Shown: piece after piece, positions 36,950 to 48,766 of the stretch
Layout: every line of letters starts with the position of its first letter
Numbering within the stretch: position 1 is the stretch's first letter
Assembly: GCF_048544455.1 (NCBI RefSeq)
Contig: NC_133538.1
Coordinates: 19,805,969-19,869,968, forward strand
Source: Silene latifolia
Lineage: Eukaryota; Streptophyta; Magnoliopsida; Caryophyllales; Caryophyllaceae
Reading direction: 5' to 3'
DNA length: 64,000 bases
Position numbers and translations under genes: made by a program
The notes under the pieces: model-generated
The model's input: the letters and a program-made list of their open reading frames with translations, nothing else
What the model was told of the DNA's origin: nothing
Database searches by the model: none

Positions 36950-37740
36950 TATTCGATAACAAAAAAATGTGAGGTAGTCTATGTATACACAATTTTGTGA
37001 ATCTACAAATAAATAACAAACAAAAAATGGTAACCAAGATGATTTTTATTAGGTTTGAAATTTGGGCACAATCTCTAATGTAATCCGCTGGTTCAATTTT
37101 CACTTGAATTTCGGAACTTGATGTGTGGATCGGAGGGCCTTGATGACTTTATTTCCACTTGACTTCGAATGACAATTTCTGGAATGAGGGGCTAAATAAA
37201 TTTAAACCTACTTCACAGAAGTGTTTTTCTCTGTAGTCTTGACTATATGATTTTGGGTGCTTAACGTGGAGACTTGAAGATGTGATTGATTTGATAGAGG
37301 TGGATCGCTTGACTTGATCTTTGTTGACGATTTGATTTGATGAAGGGTCGTTAAGCTTGTTCTCCGTTGATGATTTGTTCTCCTTGCTGACAGCACACTG
37401 ATTTGAAGTGTGTGGCATCGAGATACTTGAAGAATGATCGATCTCAAGATTTGATGGGATTTCGAAAGGTTTATTTGATTTCTAGAGAGTATTTGGAGAA
37501 TTTGAGAGCTCTATAGGGTTTTGTTTTTCTCCTCTGTTTTCATCTTCTAAAATGATGGAGGAATTTTCTATTTATAGGGAAAATAAATCTCCTGGCCGAC
37601 TTAGATTTATAGTCACTTTGACCCATTTTAGTATGCTTGACCTATTTAGGTGGATTTGTCTTTTTTGTCAAGTTTTAACACTTTAGTAAACGAGTTCATT
37701 TAACTTAATTAAAAGGGTCGTAGTGAGTTGTTTATTTTCG
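36950..37740 (-). repeat. Possible decayed LTR related to that of Tat 1
   Basis: It shares with the Tat 1 LTR, in the same order, ACAATCTCTAATGTA, a GAGGGCC..GATGACTT motif, a CTATTTATAG segment and an AAC/TTAATTAA-rich end. Overall identity is low and no termini or duplication were found. It abuts the TPR locus. Confidence 0.35.
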
Positions 37741-37810
37741 GTGATGATGATGTGGATTTGATTACTTGGATTATGAGTATAGGAGTCATTTTTTTTACTC
37801 TATTCAAGTC

Positions 37811-38653
37811 ATGAAAGAGAGGGGAAACTCTCTTTTCAAAAAAGAAGATATAACCCTTGCTGGTAGTCTTTATAAACAGGCCTTAAATTTCCTGTGCTTC
37901 GTTGGCTTACTGCCCATTTGTGATCGGCATGCTACCTCTGCCTTAGCCCTATCTCTTGTTCTTAATTTAGCAGCTTGCATATTGAAACTCTCCCATTATA
38001 ATCTGGCTAGCCGGTACTGCAAATTTGTTTTACATTTTGACCCCTCTAATGTCAAAGCCCTATATTGTAGCGGCTTAGCTTGTAAGCAGTTGAATCTACT
38101 AAACAATGCTCAGGATGACTCTGAGCATGTTTTGCGTATTGATCTGAATAATTCTAATACTAATCGTAAGCTCCTTGCTCTGGTTGAGAGACTTGCAATG
38201 AACCCTAATGGTAAGCGTGTTGCTTTCCCGTTTGACCCGTTGGGCTCTGACAACAAGGATAAGAAGCCTCTTCTTAGTGTTGACATGGTTGACAAGTCTG
38301 TCGTAGCTCATGTTAGTTCCTCTTGTAGTACTGGACCAATGATGAGTGAAGTAAGTTCTAGTCAAGATTCTTTGGTATTCGACACCATCTCCGAGTCCGA
38401 CCAACCTCATGTTGCTGGGAGTATGGACTCTTCTTGTCATATCATCACTGAAAAACCGACAAAGTACTCATTCTCTAATAAAAAGCGAGTTATAAATAAA
38501 TTGCATATTTCGTCCCAAGATTACGATAAATTTTTAGTTAGAAAGGACATCTCCTTTTTCTATGCAGGTTCATTGTCTTTCATGAGGGTTCAACCCCTCA
38601 TCCATGAAAATATATCCAGTCGGGAACTCCCCATGAAGATATTTCAAGGGTAG
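37811..38653 (+). CDS. TPR-domain protein, hypothetical; gene or pseudogene
   Basis: About 280 residues. Residues 1-120 form tetratricopeptide repeats of the type in FKBP/AIP-like Hsp90 co-chaperones: KERGNSLFKK, LSLVLNLAACILKLSHYNLA, DPSNVKALYCSGLACKQLN, then VLRIDLNN. The carboxylate-clamp Lys and Asn positions are kept, but the Arg expected after KALY is replaced by Cys. The rest is a Ser-rich tail with no known domain. I start at ATG 37811 because it begins the KERGN helix; CTATTCAAG just before could be an acceptor. Another frame (EDISRVAEVPSSSPLPKEHV...) runs 38608-38895, and a possible last exon lies at 38947-39104. TCTATGCAG near 38567 resembles an acceptor, so the frame change may be splicing or decay. 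The exact function is unknown. Confidence 0.55.
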   Translation: MKERGNSLFKKEDITLAGSLYKQALNFLCFVGLLPICDRHATSALALSLVLNLAACILKLSHYNLASRYCKFVLHFDPSNVKALYCSGLACKQLNLLNNAQDDSEHVLRIDLNNSNTNRKLLALVERLAMNPNGKRVAFPFDPLGSDNKDKKPLLSVDMVDKSVVAHVSSSCSTGPMMSEVSSSQDSLVFDTISESDQPHVAGSMDSSCHIITEKPTKYSFSNKKRVINKLHISSQDYDKFLVRKDISFFYAGSLSFMRVQPLIHENISSRELPMKIFQG

Positions 38654-39200
38654 CAGAAGTTCCCTCCTCTTCTCCTTTACCTAAGGAGCACGTTGAGCAT
38701 TCAACACTTATTCTCGAGAATAATAAGTTGGTTCAGGAGGAAGTTGTTCTCCAAATTGCTAAAAAGAAGCGGATATCATCAGACACTACTCAAGTCAGCA
38801 AGGTATCTACGGTTAAGTTCCAGTTCATTGCGGTTAGGGGAAGTAAGAACATGAGTTGCAGACGTAAGGTGGATTATTCCCACCGTCGAAGTTGAGAGAC
38901 CCAAACTAGTGTTCATCTGTCGATTTTTCTCATTTTCTTTGCAGGTTTAAAAAGAAAAATGCAGTGGCTACGAGGGCTAAAAGAAAGGAGGCAGACGTTT
39001 TCCACTTTGATGACTTTTATCATCCTCTCTACAAGAAATGTCATTTTACTGTTTTTGTTTCATTATCATGTACTCTCTTTATTATACTATATATGACGTT
39101 TTAGCCAAAAACACACTTATTAAGAAAAGTTGTACTCATCATTATGACATTAAATAAAGAATAATTTATAGCTTTGGAAATAGTACTCCCTACTACACTA

Positions 39201-39484
39201 CTCCCTCCATTCAACTCCACTTTGCAACTTTGGTTTTTACACGGATATTAAGAAGCGGATTAAAAAGTACATGGGGAAAGAGAAAGAAGAGGTTAAAAAT
39301 ATTAAAAAAACATAAAGGTGGGGTTTTATGGTGGGTTAGTGTGGGGTTTGGGTGACATTTTTTGTAAATAAAGATTTTCAATAAGGATAGAACTGTCATT
39401 TTTTTAGCCAAATAAGGAAACTTGTAAAGTGGAGTTGAATGGACGGAAATGGAATACATGTAAAGTGGAGTTGAATGGAGGGAG
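39201..39484. mobile_element. Stowaway MITE
   Basis: 284 bp from CTCCCTCCATTCAACTCCAC to GTTGAATGGAGGGAG, flanked by TA on each side (39199-39200 and 39485-39486). This is the classic Tc1/mariner-derived Stowaway structure. The GGAGTTGAATGGA motif occurs twice at the right end. Confidence 0.88.
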
Positions 39485-39486
39485 TA

Positions 39487-40347
39487 TTACTGTAAATTGG
39501 AGTACTTTAGTGAAAAACTGAAGGCAAGGTACATAGTACGGCTGTCAAAGTGATTATGGAAACTATCAATTGAAAAGTCACAGCTTTGAATATAGGAAAA
39601 CGTCATATAAAAAGCAAAAAATACAAAGTTCTTAAACGACATATATTGAATCATGGAGGGAGTATTTTTTTTAGTTCGGTTAGTTGACTTTTTCGTAGTC
39701 TAAAAAACTCCAGTACTCCAGGATTTGTACTGTTACTGACTTTCCTTTAGTTTAATCTCAATTTATCGTTGTAAAAAAAACAAATTAATTAATTAAATTA
39801 ATATTACTCCAAATATACCCATTGAGTATATGATGTGGGCACATATGTAAAAGTTCCATGCCTATAGTCTATTTACAAATACCCTAAATAAAAGGTAAAT
39901 TTTGGCAAAAAAAAAAAAAAGAGAACAATTTATGGTATTTTTATATGATCTAAGTTAGGTGAGTAATGATCCTCTCCAATTCCTGAAAACGTGGAGGTCA
40001 CCTCTTCAGTAACCTAGATTTAATTTTGGATGACCATAATTTGACTTGAAGAAAAAAGGCTTAATGAAAGAAATGCAAATATATAATACAATATTTTTTA
40101 AGTGTGAAAACGGGCCAAAAATATGAAGAGAATCGTCTTCTAAGGTAGGTAGAGTTAAAGATTTTGTTCACTACGGTTTTGTTTGATGTTCAATAGTGTA
40201 AGATGAGGGAACTCCTTCACAATTTTACACATAAATATACTGTAGTTATTTGTGGAATACAACTATTTTACATAATATAATATATTTTCATATTTTTCAG
40301 CTATATTCCTTTGTGAGGGTACATTTCACGTTTTTAAGTGGAGCAAG
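39487..40347. other. Stretch without a gene
   Basis: AT-rich DNA with a lone GGAGGGAGTA near 39656, perhaps another Stowaway end. Nothing else was recognised. Confidence 0.55.
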
Positions 40348-40352
40348 AATAA

Positions 40353-40571
40353 TGTTGTGCGGAAGCGTGAATATCCCCGTGTTGGGCCTCTGCTGCACCG
40401 GTGTCCACTGTCCATAATAGTACGATATTGTCCGCTTTGGGCCAAGCCCTCACGGATTTACTCTTGGGCTCCTTCCCAAAAGGCCTCGTACTATTATATT
40501 TTGTAGATACTTATAAAGATGATCTTCCATCTTTATTCTACCGATGTGGGACAAGGGTTTGCACCCTAACA
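40353..40571 (-). repeat. 3' LTR of the TRIM
   Basis: 219 bp from TGTTGTGCGGAAGCG to GCACCCTAACA. It contains ATAATAGTACGA and its complement TCGTACTATTAT about 80 bp apart, a possible hairpin in the transcript. Confidence 0.92.
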
Positions 40572-41066
40572 ATCCTCCCCTCAAACCAAGGACCATCATC
40601 TTGACTCGGACCTTGACCTCCATGGAGAACTCCCCACACCATGCAGCCCCATCACCTAGACACCCGCATCACCAAGTCTTGATAACCTCCCCTTAAACGA
40701 CACACCATGTGTCTCATGGGGCTTGTGCTACACTTGCGTACCAAACTCCTCTGCATCCAATATACCCTGGACTGGGTCCGAATCCACCGCCTCAGCACGT
40801 CACACCGGACCGCCTTTTTTTGGACTTACCATGGACCGCTTTTGTTGCCTCCATTAAGTCTCAGCCCACCTCGCCGGGTCGCTGACGATCTTCTCTTGGA
40901 CGGCCTGTCGTCTCATCACCGTGAGACCATGTCGCTTCTCGCGAACATATTAGCTCTCCCTCGAGCTATAGGAGTTCCACGTCTTATAGTGTACATCCAC
41001 CTTCAAGTCTTGGCCTGATGAATCTCTGTGTCTAGCCCAAGTAGAACCTTGGGCTCTGATACCACT

Positions 41067-41285
41067 TGTTGTGCGGAAGCGTGAATATCCCCGTGTTGGG
41101 CCTCTGCTGCACCGGTGTCCACTGTCCATAATAGTACGATATTGTCCGCTTTGGGCCAAGCCCTCACGGATTTACTCTTGGGCTCCTTCCCAAAAGGCCT
41201 CGTACTATTATATTTTGTAGATACTTATAAAGATGATCTTCCATCTTTATTCTACCGATGTGGGACAAGGGTTTGCACCCTAACA
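41067..41285 (-). repeat. 5' LTR of the TRIM
   Basis: Identical to the copy at 40353-40571 by direct reading. The primer-binding site lies at about 41047-41064. Confidence 0.92.
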
Positions 41286-41488
41286 AATAATATGGTGAAA
41301 TGTTGTATAATGTATAAAGGTATTTACAATAGAGGTTTGTCCACCTTTTGGAGATTTGTGGACATACATCTATATTGTTGGAGAAAAAAAAATATGCAAG
41401 TGGCAATAATGACAATAATCTAATATTCAGGTTTGTGTACATAGAATGTGAAAGAAGAATGTTTAGTGAGCCATGATATAAATCTTAA

Positions 41489-41949
41489 TTGGATATTTGT
41501 TTCATACGTGTGTATGAGTTTGGAATTAGAAATCATATCTGGGTGGTATGGGTTTGGAACTTAATTCTTCATACCATGTGTTTGTTTCAATTTTGGGTGG
41601 AATGGAGTTAAACTTGATCAAAATTTTAAAAAAAATCTAAAATACAACTTTTAAAATAATTATTTTTGATATTGTAAAATCATGTAAAAAGGGTTTGAAC
41701 AAATAGATATAAAAAAATTTCATTTACAATATTCCATATAACTTTTTTTCATAGCTTTTATTTTTATAATTTGATACCCCTGGGTATCAATCTCATACTC
41801 ACATTTCCCCTTGGGTATGGGAAACCCATACCTCATGAGTTTGAGGTATGAGTATGAAACCCGTACTTTTACCAAACAAACACCTAATATGAGTTTGACT
41901 CATTCTAAACTCATACCTCATACCTTTATGAGCTGAAACAAACACCCCC
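41489..41949. mobile_element. Tourist-like MITE
   Basis: 461 bp with ends TTGGATATTTGTTTCA and TGAAACAAACACCCCC, flanked by TAA at 41486-41488 and 41950-41952. The ends pair imperfectly over about 16 bases. Interior repeats include ATGAGTTTGA and GGTATGGG variants. Confidence 0.65.
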
Positions 41950-42238
41950 TAAATGAGTTTTCTTGTTGTTGGGAGGAGGTTTGTAGGTAAATGGGTTTGT
42001 ATGATAGATTAAGTGCTATAATGTGGCATGAGGGCTAATCCATTAGAAGCTCATCTATCATGATTTGTGAATACCCTATTATATCAATTTTAACCATTAA
42101 ACTAAGACGTTTTTCATTCCAATTTTCAGCTTTGGAAACACGGATGCACATATTTTGTTTTACTCTTGAAAATTATTCCCTCTTCAAATTTAAACAAGAG
42201 ATTTTGAAAAATTAACCACTTCTAAAGAATAAGGAGTA

Positions 42239-42434
42239 TGTTGTGAAATAAAGAGTAGGGAGAATTATAGAAAGAAAGTAGAGAGAAAGTAAGGAGACAA
42301 AACCGTATATTATTCCATTATGAAGGGGTATATATATACATACAATGGGGATAGAGTTTCCATAAGATAATACACTCTATAATATTCTAAGATATAGACA
42401 TCCATATAATATTACATAATAATATTTCATAACA
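42239..42434 (-). repeat. LTR of a decayed copia-like element
   Basis: 196 bp starting TGTTGTGAAATA and ending TATTTCATAACA. Next to it the minus strand reads CATCCAATAGGGAG, a polypurine-like tract, so this would be the 3' LTR of a minus-strand element. The partner LTR was not found. Confidence 0.6.
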
Positions 42435-44100
42435 CTCCCTATTGGATGTCCATTACTGAAAAACATGTCTCGCTAAAATCTTCTTAGAAAACCATGTGGG
42501 AAAAGTACTAGTAAAGGAAAATAGTACACTAATCTTCAAACGCGCTTAATAATAGCTGCCTCGTTAAAACTTTTCTATGGAAAACCCAGTGGAACAAGAC
42601 CATGGATAAGAAAAAAAGAGTACAACACGTGTCTATTCCCCCTTATGATTACAAAACTTGATTTATGTTGACATGTTCCATGCTTTGACATAACTTCTCT
42701 ATTGTTGGAGTAGTACCCATTGTGGTTGATGAACTTGATTCTTCACTCAATAGAAATCCTTGACAATTTCAATATCATATTTCTTTTGGAACTCACAATT
42801 TGGATATGATGAAATAACTCTTGGATCTTCATTTCAGTTAATACTTCCGCAATAGTGATATAGTTTCTCCTCAATAAACGACATAACATTATATGTCTAA
42901 AATAATTGTCATCTCAATAATCATGATGACATGACTATAGCGTAATAATGCGCTTATAGTGCTAGCTCGTTAAAAACTTTGCTAGTAAAAATCCATTGGG
43001 ACAAAAAACCTAGTCGAAGAGAAAAAAAGTGGACCTATCATTCCTTAATTCATTGTCTTAAGGAGAATCAATCCGATAATATTATTGAATAATTCATCCA
43101 ATAACTTTGAGCGATTTATTTGCTAAATCATATATGTATGGATTAACATTTTCATTGTAGATTTTTACTACATTATTCTAATCGATATGGTACTTCTGGA
43201 CCATAAACTAATTTCACATGTTTAGCAAAAAACGCATTCAAATATAAATTCTAATATGCTCAAACTTCAGGTTGAAACAATAATAGTTCACTTAAACTCT
43301 TCAAGAGTTTGAATATTCCATTTTGAAAATAGTTACGATAATGTTTTAATCGTATCGTAGAGGTTTATAATCATGAGTTCCCAAAACTGAATTGATCAAG
43401 CATTGTCATATGATGATCATTTAAGAGGCTCCTACAGGGAGTTATCCTCGTTAAAGTACATCAGAGTATATTTCTCCATTTCAACATTTATCCATTTAAA
43501 ACAATATTATAAAGCATGTTGATACATATGATATAAAACTAATTCTAAGTAACAGTTATATAACAATGCAATAACTTAGAGTATATACTAAAACTAATTA
43601 ATATGCAAATGATGAACTTAATCTCTAAATTCACATGATGATGACTCTACAATGCAAACTATGCCGTTTCTTTTACAATATTCATAATCTGAATTAATTT
43701 CGAGTCAATGAATGAACATCAAGTTCATGAACTCATTAATAATCATCATAGCGACAATAAAATTGGACTTATTTATAAAATCCCGATTTATCTAGTCCAT
43801 TAAATTATGCGCGCAAATGCATATCGGTTCTTTAAACATATCGATATAATTTCAACATCTCGCGATATTGTCAGTACTTATCTGTGATATCTGAATATAC
43901 ACGATTACCATTCCTTTTCTTTATAGGCCATCTATTATTATTCAGATATTTATGTACTTCTGGGACATCCAGGTTTCTTTACTATAGAGGGGTACCAACT
44001 GCCCCATGCTTGCCATTTTCTTATTACTTGGAATATGTGAACCGATATGACTTTCACACTACATTCCATGTGTGGTTATTGTTCAATTTGGCAAGATTCT
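42435..44100 (-). mobile_element. Decayed 3' region of the same LTR element
   Basis: No intact coding sequence. Two similar blocks, TCGTTAAAACTTTTCTATGG near 42562 and TCGTTAAAAACTTTGCTAGT near 42969, each followed by AAC/AATCCA-TTGG/GTGG-ACAA-like text, are typical of copia 3' non-coding DNA. The boundary to the right is unclear. The copy is broken beyond counting. Confidence 0.4.
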
Positions 44101-44130
44101 CAATTTCATTACATACACTTTGTGTGAGTC

Positions 44131-44619
44131 TAGGGATGACAATTATGGTCCAAACCGAACCGAAACCGAAACGACCCGAAGGAAAAAATCCGATCCAAAC
44201 CCAACTCTTAATAACCCGTACCGGATCCACTTTTTAAAAACCCATATCCAAATTCACTATTGAAAAACCCGAACCAAATCCAAACCCGATCCATTCGTAC
44301 CTGAACCCGATCCGATCCAAACTCTTAATAACCCGTACCGGATCCACTTTTTAAAAACCCATATCCAAATTCACTATTTTTGAAACTTTTTAAAAACCCA
44401 TATCCAAATTCACTATGAATTTTTTATATAATCAAATCAAGTTTTGGATCGGGTTTTGGATTATATGGTGGATCGAGTATGGATTTGGAAAAAAGTATAA
44501 TGGATTGGGTATGGATTTTGAAATTTTGGATATGGATCGGGTTAGGATATGGATCAGTGATCCACTAAGTTAATGGATCGGGTTTGGATCTTGCAAAACC
44601 CGATCCATTGCCATCCCTA
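44131..44619. mobile_element. MITE-like element with TAGGGATG ends
   Basis: The ends TAGGGATGACAAT and ATTGCCATCCCTA form an inverted repeat with one mismatch. The interior holds three partial copies of ACCCATATCCAAATTCACTA and many GGATC/GATCC words. The superfamily is not determined. Confidence 0.6.
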
Positions 44620-44779
44620 ATTCGCTATGTGTGACTAATCTATAGCTCGCTACACCACATATGTAAATTTTATAAGTGATAAATTTTCTTATCACGCAAT
44701 AAAATTCCCATTTCATAAATTATAAGACCAAATTATAAGTTATTTTAGTCCATGAAAAATTCATGTGTACCCACTAGGG

Positions 44780-45310
44780 CTGAGCAAAAAATCCGATTAT
44801 CCAAACTGATCCGATATCCGATCTGAATTTTTGGATATCAGATCCGAAAGTTAAGTTTGATTTGGATATCTGATCCGAAATCTTTGGTTTTGATTTCGAT
44901 ATGGATATTAGAATTAAAACATTTCGATATCCGATTTGATCCGAAACTATAGTTTTCTAATATAATTTCGAGAAAATAAAATTTTATTTGATACAACAAC
45001 TTAATTAAGTTTAAAATATTAGAGAAATACCTAAGTGGTAATTCAATTTTATGTCGAGAACGTTGGAGTAAGAATACTAAAGAAAAACATCATGTAAGAA
45101 TATGAATATAATCGTGTTTCAAACTTAATTTTAAAGTAAATTCAAAAGTATGGATATCCGATAGATATCCGCATCCGATCCGATTATTTTGGATACCTGA
45201 ACATTGGATATCCGAAACATTTGGTTTGGATATTGGATATCTAACTTCAGGATTTCTAATATAGATATCCGATCCGAACTAGCACTTTAGATCGGATATC
45301 CGATCCGTAC
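44780..45310. repeat. Low-order repeat rich in GGATATCCGATCCGA
   Basis: Variants of GATATCCGATCC and its complement recur throughout, densest at both ends, around an AT-rich middle. It may be a second decayed MITE. No gene was seen. Confidence 0.45.
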
Positions 45311-45638
45311 TAATCATTTCGATGTTAAATAGCAACTTAGGGGAATTAAACTAGAAGATGTAGATTACAAAATTCAAGCGTACCATATATGCAATAAATA
45401 TCAAAATATTGTAACTGGGTTTCATTGAAACTTGCAGAATTCACAGATGTAGAAGGATAATTGACATTCAAGATATGGAGAGTTTGAGTCATGTATTCCA
45501 GCAACCATAATTGACATTCGAGATAGATTGGTCCTACTCTAGAGGATCAACCTAGTTTTCTCACCTAATAAAAAAAAATAAAAAAAATAAAAAGACCCAG
45601 GCGAAATTGAAATTTTAAAATTGATAGACCATGACTTA

Positions 45639-45669
45639 CTAGTTTTCAACCCGTGCAAATTGCACGGGT
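45639..45669 (-). other. Helitron 3' terminus (hairpin and CTAG)
   Basis: The minus strand reads ACCCGTGCAATTTGCACGGG, then TTGAAAA, CTAG and a flanking T. A ten-base-pair stem with a one-base loop close to CTAG is a strong Helitron 3' signature, and it resembles the tip at 25646-25674. Confidence 0.75.
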
Positions 45670-45870
45670 ATGAATTTATAATCATTGAATTCGCTATTAA
45701 TATATAAAGAATACTAAGTAATGGACATGGATATTGTAATTTGTATTTCTTGTATATATTGATAATTGAATAAAACACGTGGTAAATTTACAAGGGGTTA
45801 AAACTTGCACATGTTTTAAACATGCGATATAAACCCACAGATTCGGTGTTGTAACATGAAACATAGTATA

Positions 45871-46593
45871 TGTTGGGCCCAAAATTATCCTGCCTGACCT
45901 GACATAGGCCAGGCAATAGCCAAAGTCAAGTTCCAAGCAAAAGACATCTGAAACCAGACATTGATCAAGTATGGACAGGCACCAAACAGGAGTTGATAAA
46001 AGACAGGCGAAAGATAGCCAGGAGCCTGAAAGGGAAAAACGCCAGGCTAACGTCAAATAAGCATTGCAGGCGACAAGCAGGCAATTTATATATACACCCT
46101 ACAAAAAAGGAAGACCAATTCAAGAAGGAAAAGATATAAGAAACAGTCAAAAGCAACGGCTAAGTAAGATGGCAACTACCTCCGAGTAAATAGGGCACAT
46201 GCCCTATTTACCAGGAAACCCTAAACGACAGAGAAGGAAACAGTGAAAACAAGTATAAATACAAGAGAAGACAAAATCAGAAGGGACATTACACACTCTC
46301 TCATCCTTACTTACATTTATGTATTCTTAAGCATTATAATTTCGCCTGTCAGGCCTGATATACCAATACTCTGTCAGGCTATCTAAAATCATAGTAACAA
46401 TCACTCCTGGCTTGGTGCCCGTGGTTTTTTCCCTTATTCCCAGGGTTTTTTCACGTATAAAATCTCTGTGTTATTATTTGTTACCCGTTATTTTACTTAA
46501 ATAATACTAGTCAGGCGAATTGTTTGAGTTAGATTACCCTACATATAAACCTCTGGCAGGGTATTCCTGTTCAGTGAAATCCCTGTCAAAACA
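45871..46593 (+). repeat. 5' LTR of Tat 2
   Basis: 723 bp, TGTTGGGCCCAAAATT to CCCTGTCAAAACA. A TATA-like GTATAAATAC lies near 46252. TTGGCGCCCACCGTGGGGC, the primer-binding site, starts two bases inside (46595-46613). Confidence 0.93.
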
Positions 46594-46668
46594 ATTGGCG
46601 CCCACCGTGGGGCATCTAGCTCAAAAACAATCAAAATCCATAACCTAACACCATAAAAACTTGACAAA

Positions 46669-48704
46669 ATGGCAAGAGATAGCATTGAGCAACAATCGGG
46701 TCACGCCAACAAAGAATTGTTGGAAATGGAACAGTTGAAACAAAAAATGGCCCAGCCAAGCGTAAGCAAAAATTGAAAGAGTCAGAATCCAGCCTAAAAC
46801 TAAAGTTGGGAGAAAAAGCTTCAGGATCAAAGTTGAAAGTTCAGCCTAGCACACCATTCTCCTCAATCATCAGGAATATTGATTTCTCCAATATTGGCAC
46901 TCCTACTCCACCAAAGTCCAAGACAGGAGAAAAAACAGACTCAGAAGAACTCCAAAATGAAGAAGCCTCATCAGATCAAACCAATACAGCCATTATGATG
47001 GCTATGCTCCAGGAAATCCAAAAACTCCATGACAGATTTGAGAAGGTCCCAGGAGTTCCTACCCCAATTGAAGAAGCAAATCCAGAGAGCTATGCTGATT
47101 CACCCTTTGTGGATGAAATAGCAAAAATAGACCTGCCAAAGAAATTTGTGGTTCCCTCAATGAGAATCTATGATGGGACCACGGATCCACAAAACCATGT
47201 TGCCTACTACAAGCAAAGGATGCTTTGGCAAAGATCAATTCCCGATGAACTACGTCAAGTCTGCATGTGTAAGGGATTTGGAACAACTCTGAACGGACAT
47301 GCCCTACAATGGTACATAAACCTGCCAAATGGAAGCATCAAGTCCTTTGCTGACTTGGTCAACTCTTTTAACCATCAGTTTGCCAGCAGCAGAGAGCTAG
47401 AAAATAGATCCAGTGACCTATATAGGATCAAACAAAAGCCTGGAGAATCAATCAGATCTTACATGACAAGATTCAACAAAGAAAAGGTTTCAATCCCCAG
47501 ATGTTATGTTGGAACAGCCGTTGAAGCTTTCAGGCAAGGGCTACCCCTAGACAGTGACTTCTATGATGCAATGACCATGAAGCCCTGTCATACCTTTGAA
47601 GATGTCCAAGCATTAGCCATAGGCTATATCAGGCTGGAAGAGGACAAAGGCTATAAGGCAGATAATACTGACAACAATTCAGGATATGACAAAGTCAACA
47701 GAAAATGTTCTAACCACAGAGGAAGCAGTTCCAGGTCATCTCCCTACACAAGACCTGACAGATCAGAAGTCAACTATACACATGAACAACGAGGTAACTC
47801 CTATACTTATCCTCCTATCCAAGAATATAACTTCTCTGTTGACATTGCAGGACTAATCAAGAGACTTGACCATATGGGAGACATTGTCAAGTGGCCAAAC
47901 AAGTTAGACAACCCCAACCCAAGGAAGGACACCACCAGGTGGTACGAATTTCATATCGACATAGGGCACACAACAGAAGAATGCCTGGGATTGCGCAGAC
48001 AAGTGGCTTACCTGCTAAAGAAAGGATATCTGAAAGACTTGATGCTAACAAAGAATAGAGAAGATGATGGAACAAGAAGGAACGCAGAAAGACAACAACG
48101 TGACTTACCCCCTGCACCACCCATCTATGAAGTCAAGTTCATCAATGGAGGATCAGAGATTTGTGGCCTGACCAATTCAGCTGCAAAGAAAATTGCCAGG
48201 GAGTCAAAAATGAAATCTCCTTTTAAACCTAGCAATTTACCTCAAATTACTTTTGACGACACTGATATGCAGGGCATTCCAGACATCCACCACGATAGCC
48301 TGGTTATCACCATGCAAATAGGAACTGCATATGTCATGAGAATCCTGGTAGATGGAGGCAGTTCAGTGAACCTGATCATGCTTGATGTCCTTAAAGCAAT
48401 GAAGATTGATGAAAGCCAAATTATAAAGAAATCTAATGTCCTGGTAGGATTCAGTGGAGAAACAAGGAACACGTTGGGGGAGATACACCTACCCACATAT
48501 GTGGAAGGAGTATCCTCATACGAAAGATTTGGAGTCCTGGACTGCCTGTCATCCTACAACGCCATACTAGGAAGACCATGGATCCACAATGTAAAGGCCA
48601 TACCCTCCACTTACCACCAGTGCATCAAGATACCAATAGAATGGGGAGTAGCAACCATAAAAGGTGAACAAAAATCGCCCAGAATGCTATCTTTGAGTCA
48701 CTAA
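46669..48704 (+). pseudogene. gag and protease region of Tat 2
   Basis: The main frame (46773-48704) contains the gag capsid-type region (PKKFVVPSMRIYDGTTDPQN, SDLYRIKQKPGESIRSYMTR, FRQGLPLDSDF) and a gag zinc-binding stretch (YEFHIDIGHTTEEC). The aspartic protease follows, with ILVDGGSSVNL and ILGRPW. It begins about 75 bp after the primer-binding site. Confidence 0.88.
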
Positions 48705-48766
48705 AGCCTTCCAAGGCAGGTAAGTCTCTCGCCTAGCAATTACAGTACCCTGTCAGGATAACTCAT

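Larger units (their letters stand above)
40353..41285 (-). mobile_element. TRIM retrotransposon with identical LTRs
   Basis: 933 bp: two 219-bp LTRs (40353-40571 and 41067-41285) around 495 bp of non-coding DNA, flanked by AATAA at 40348-40352 and 41286-41290. It is minus-strand: beside the right LTR the minus strand reads TGGTATCAGAGCCCAAGG (primer-binding site), and beside the left LTR TTGAGGGGAGGAT (polypurine tract). Size and lack of genes define a terminal-repeat retrotransposon in miniature. I see no difference between the LTRs, so the insertion is recent, probably well under half a million years. It looks structurally whole but depends on another element for its enzymes. Confidence 0.93.

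Noticed and set aside
42239-44100. Pararetrovirus-like or complete copia insertion
   Set aside because: Only one LTR and no recognisable coding domain; kept as a decayed 3' end.
45697-46056. Minus-strand frame in the Tat 2 5' LTR, with a near-copy at 55194-55496
   Set aside because: Present only because both LTRs share sequence; antisense to the LTR and without known domains.
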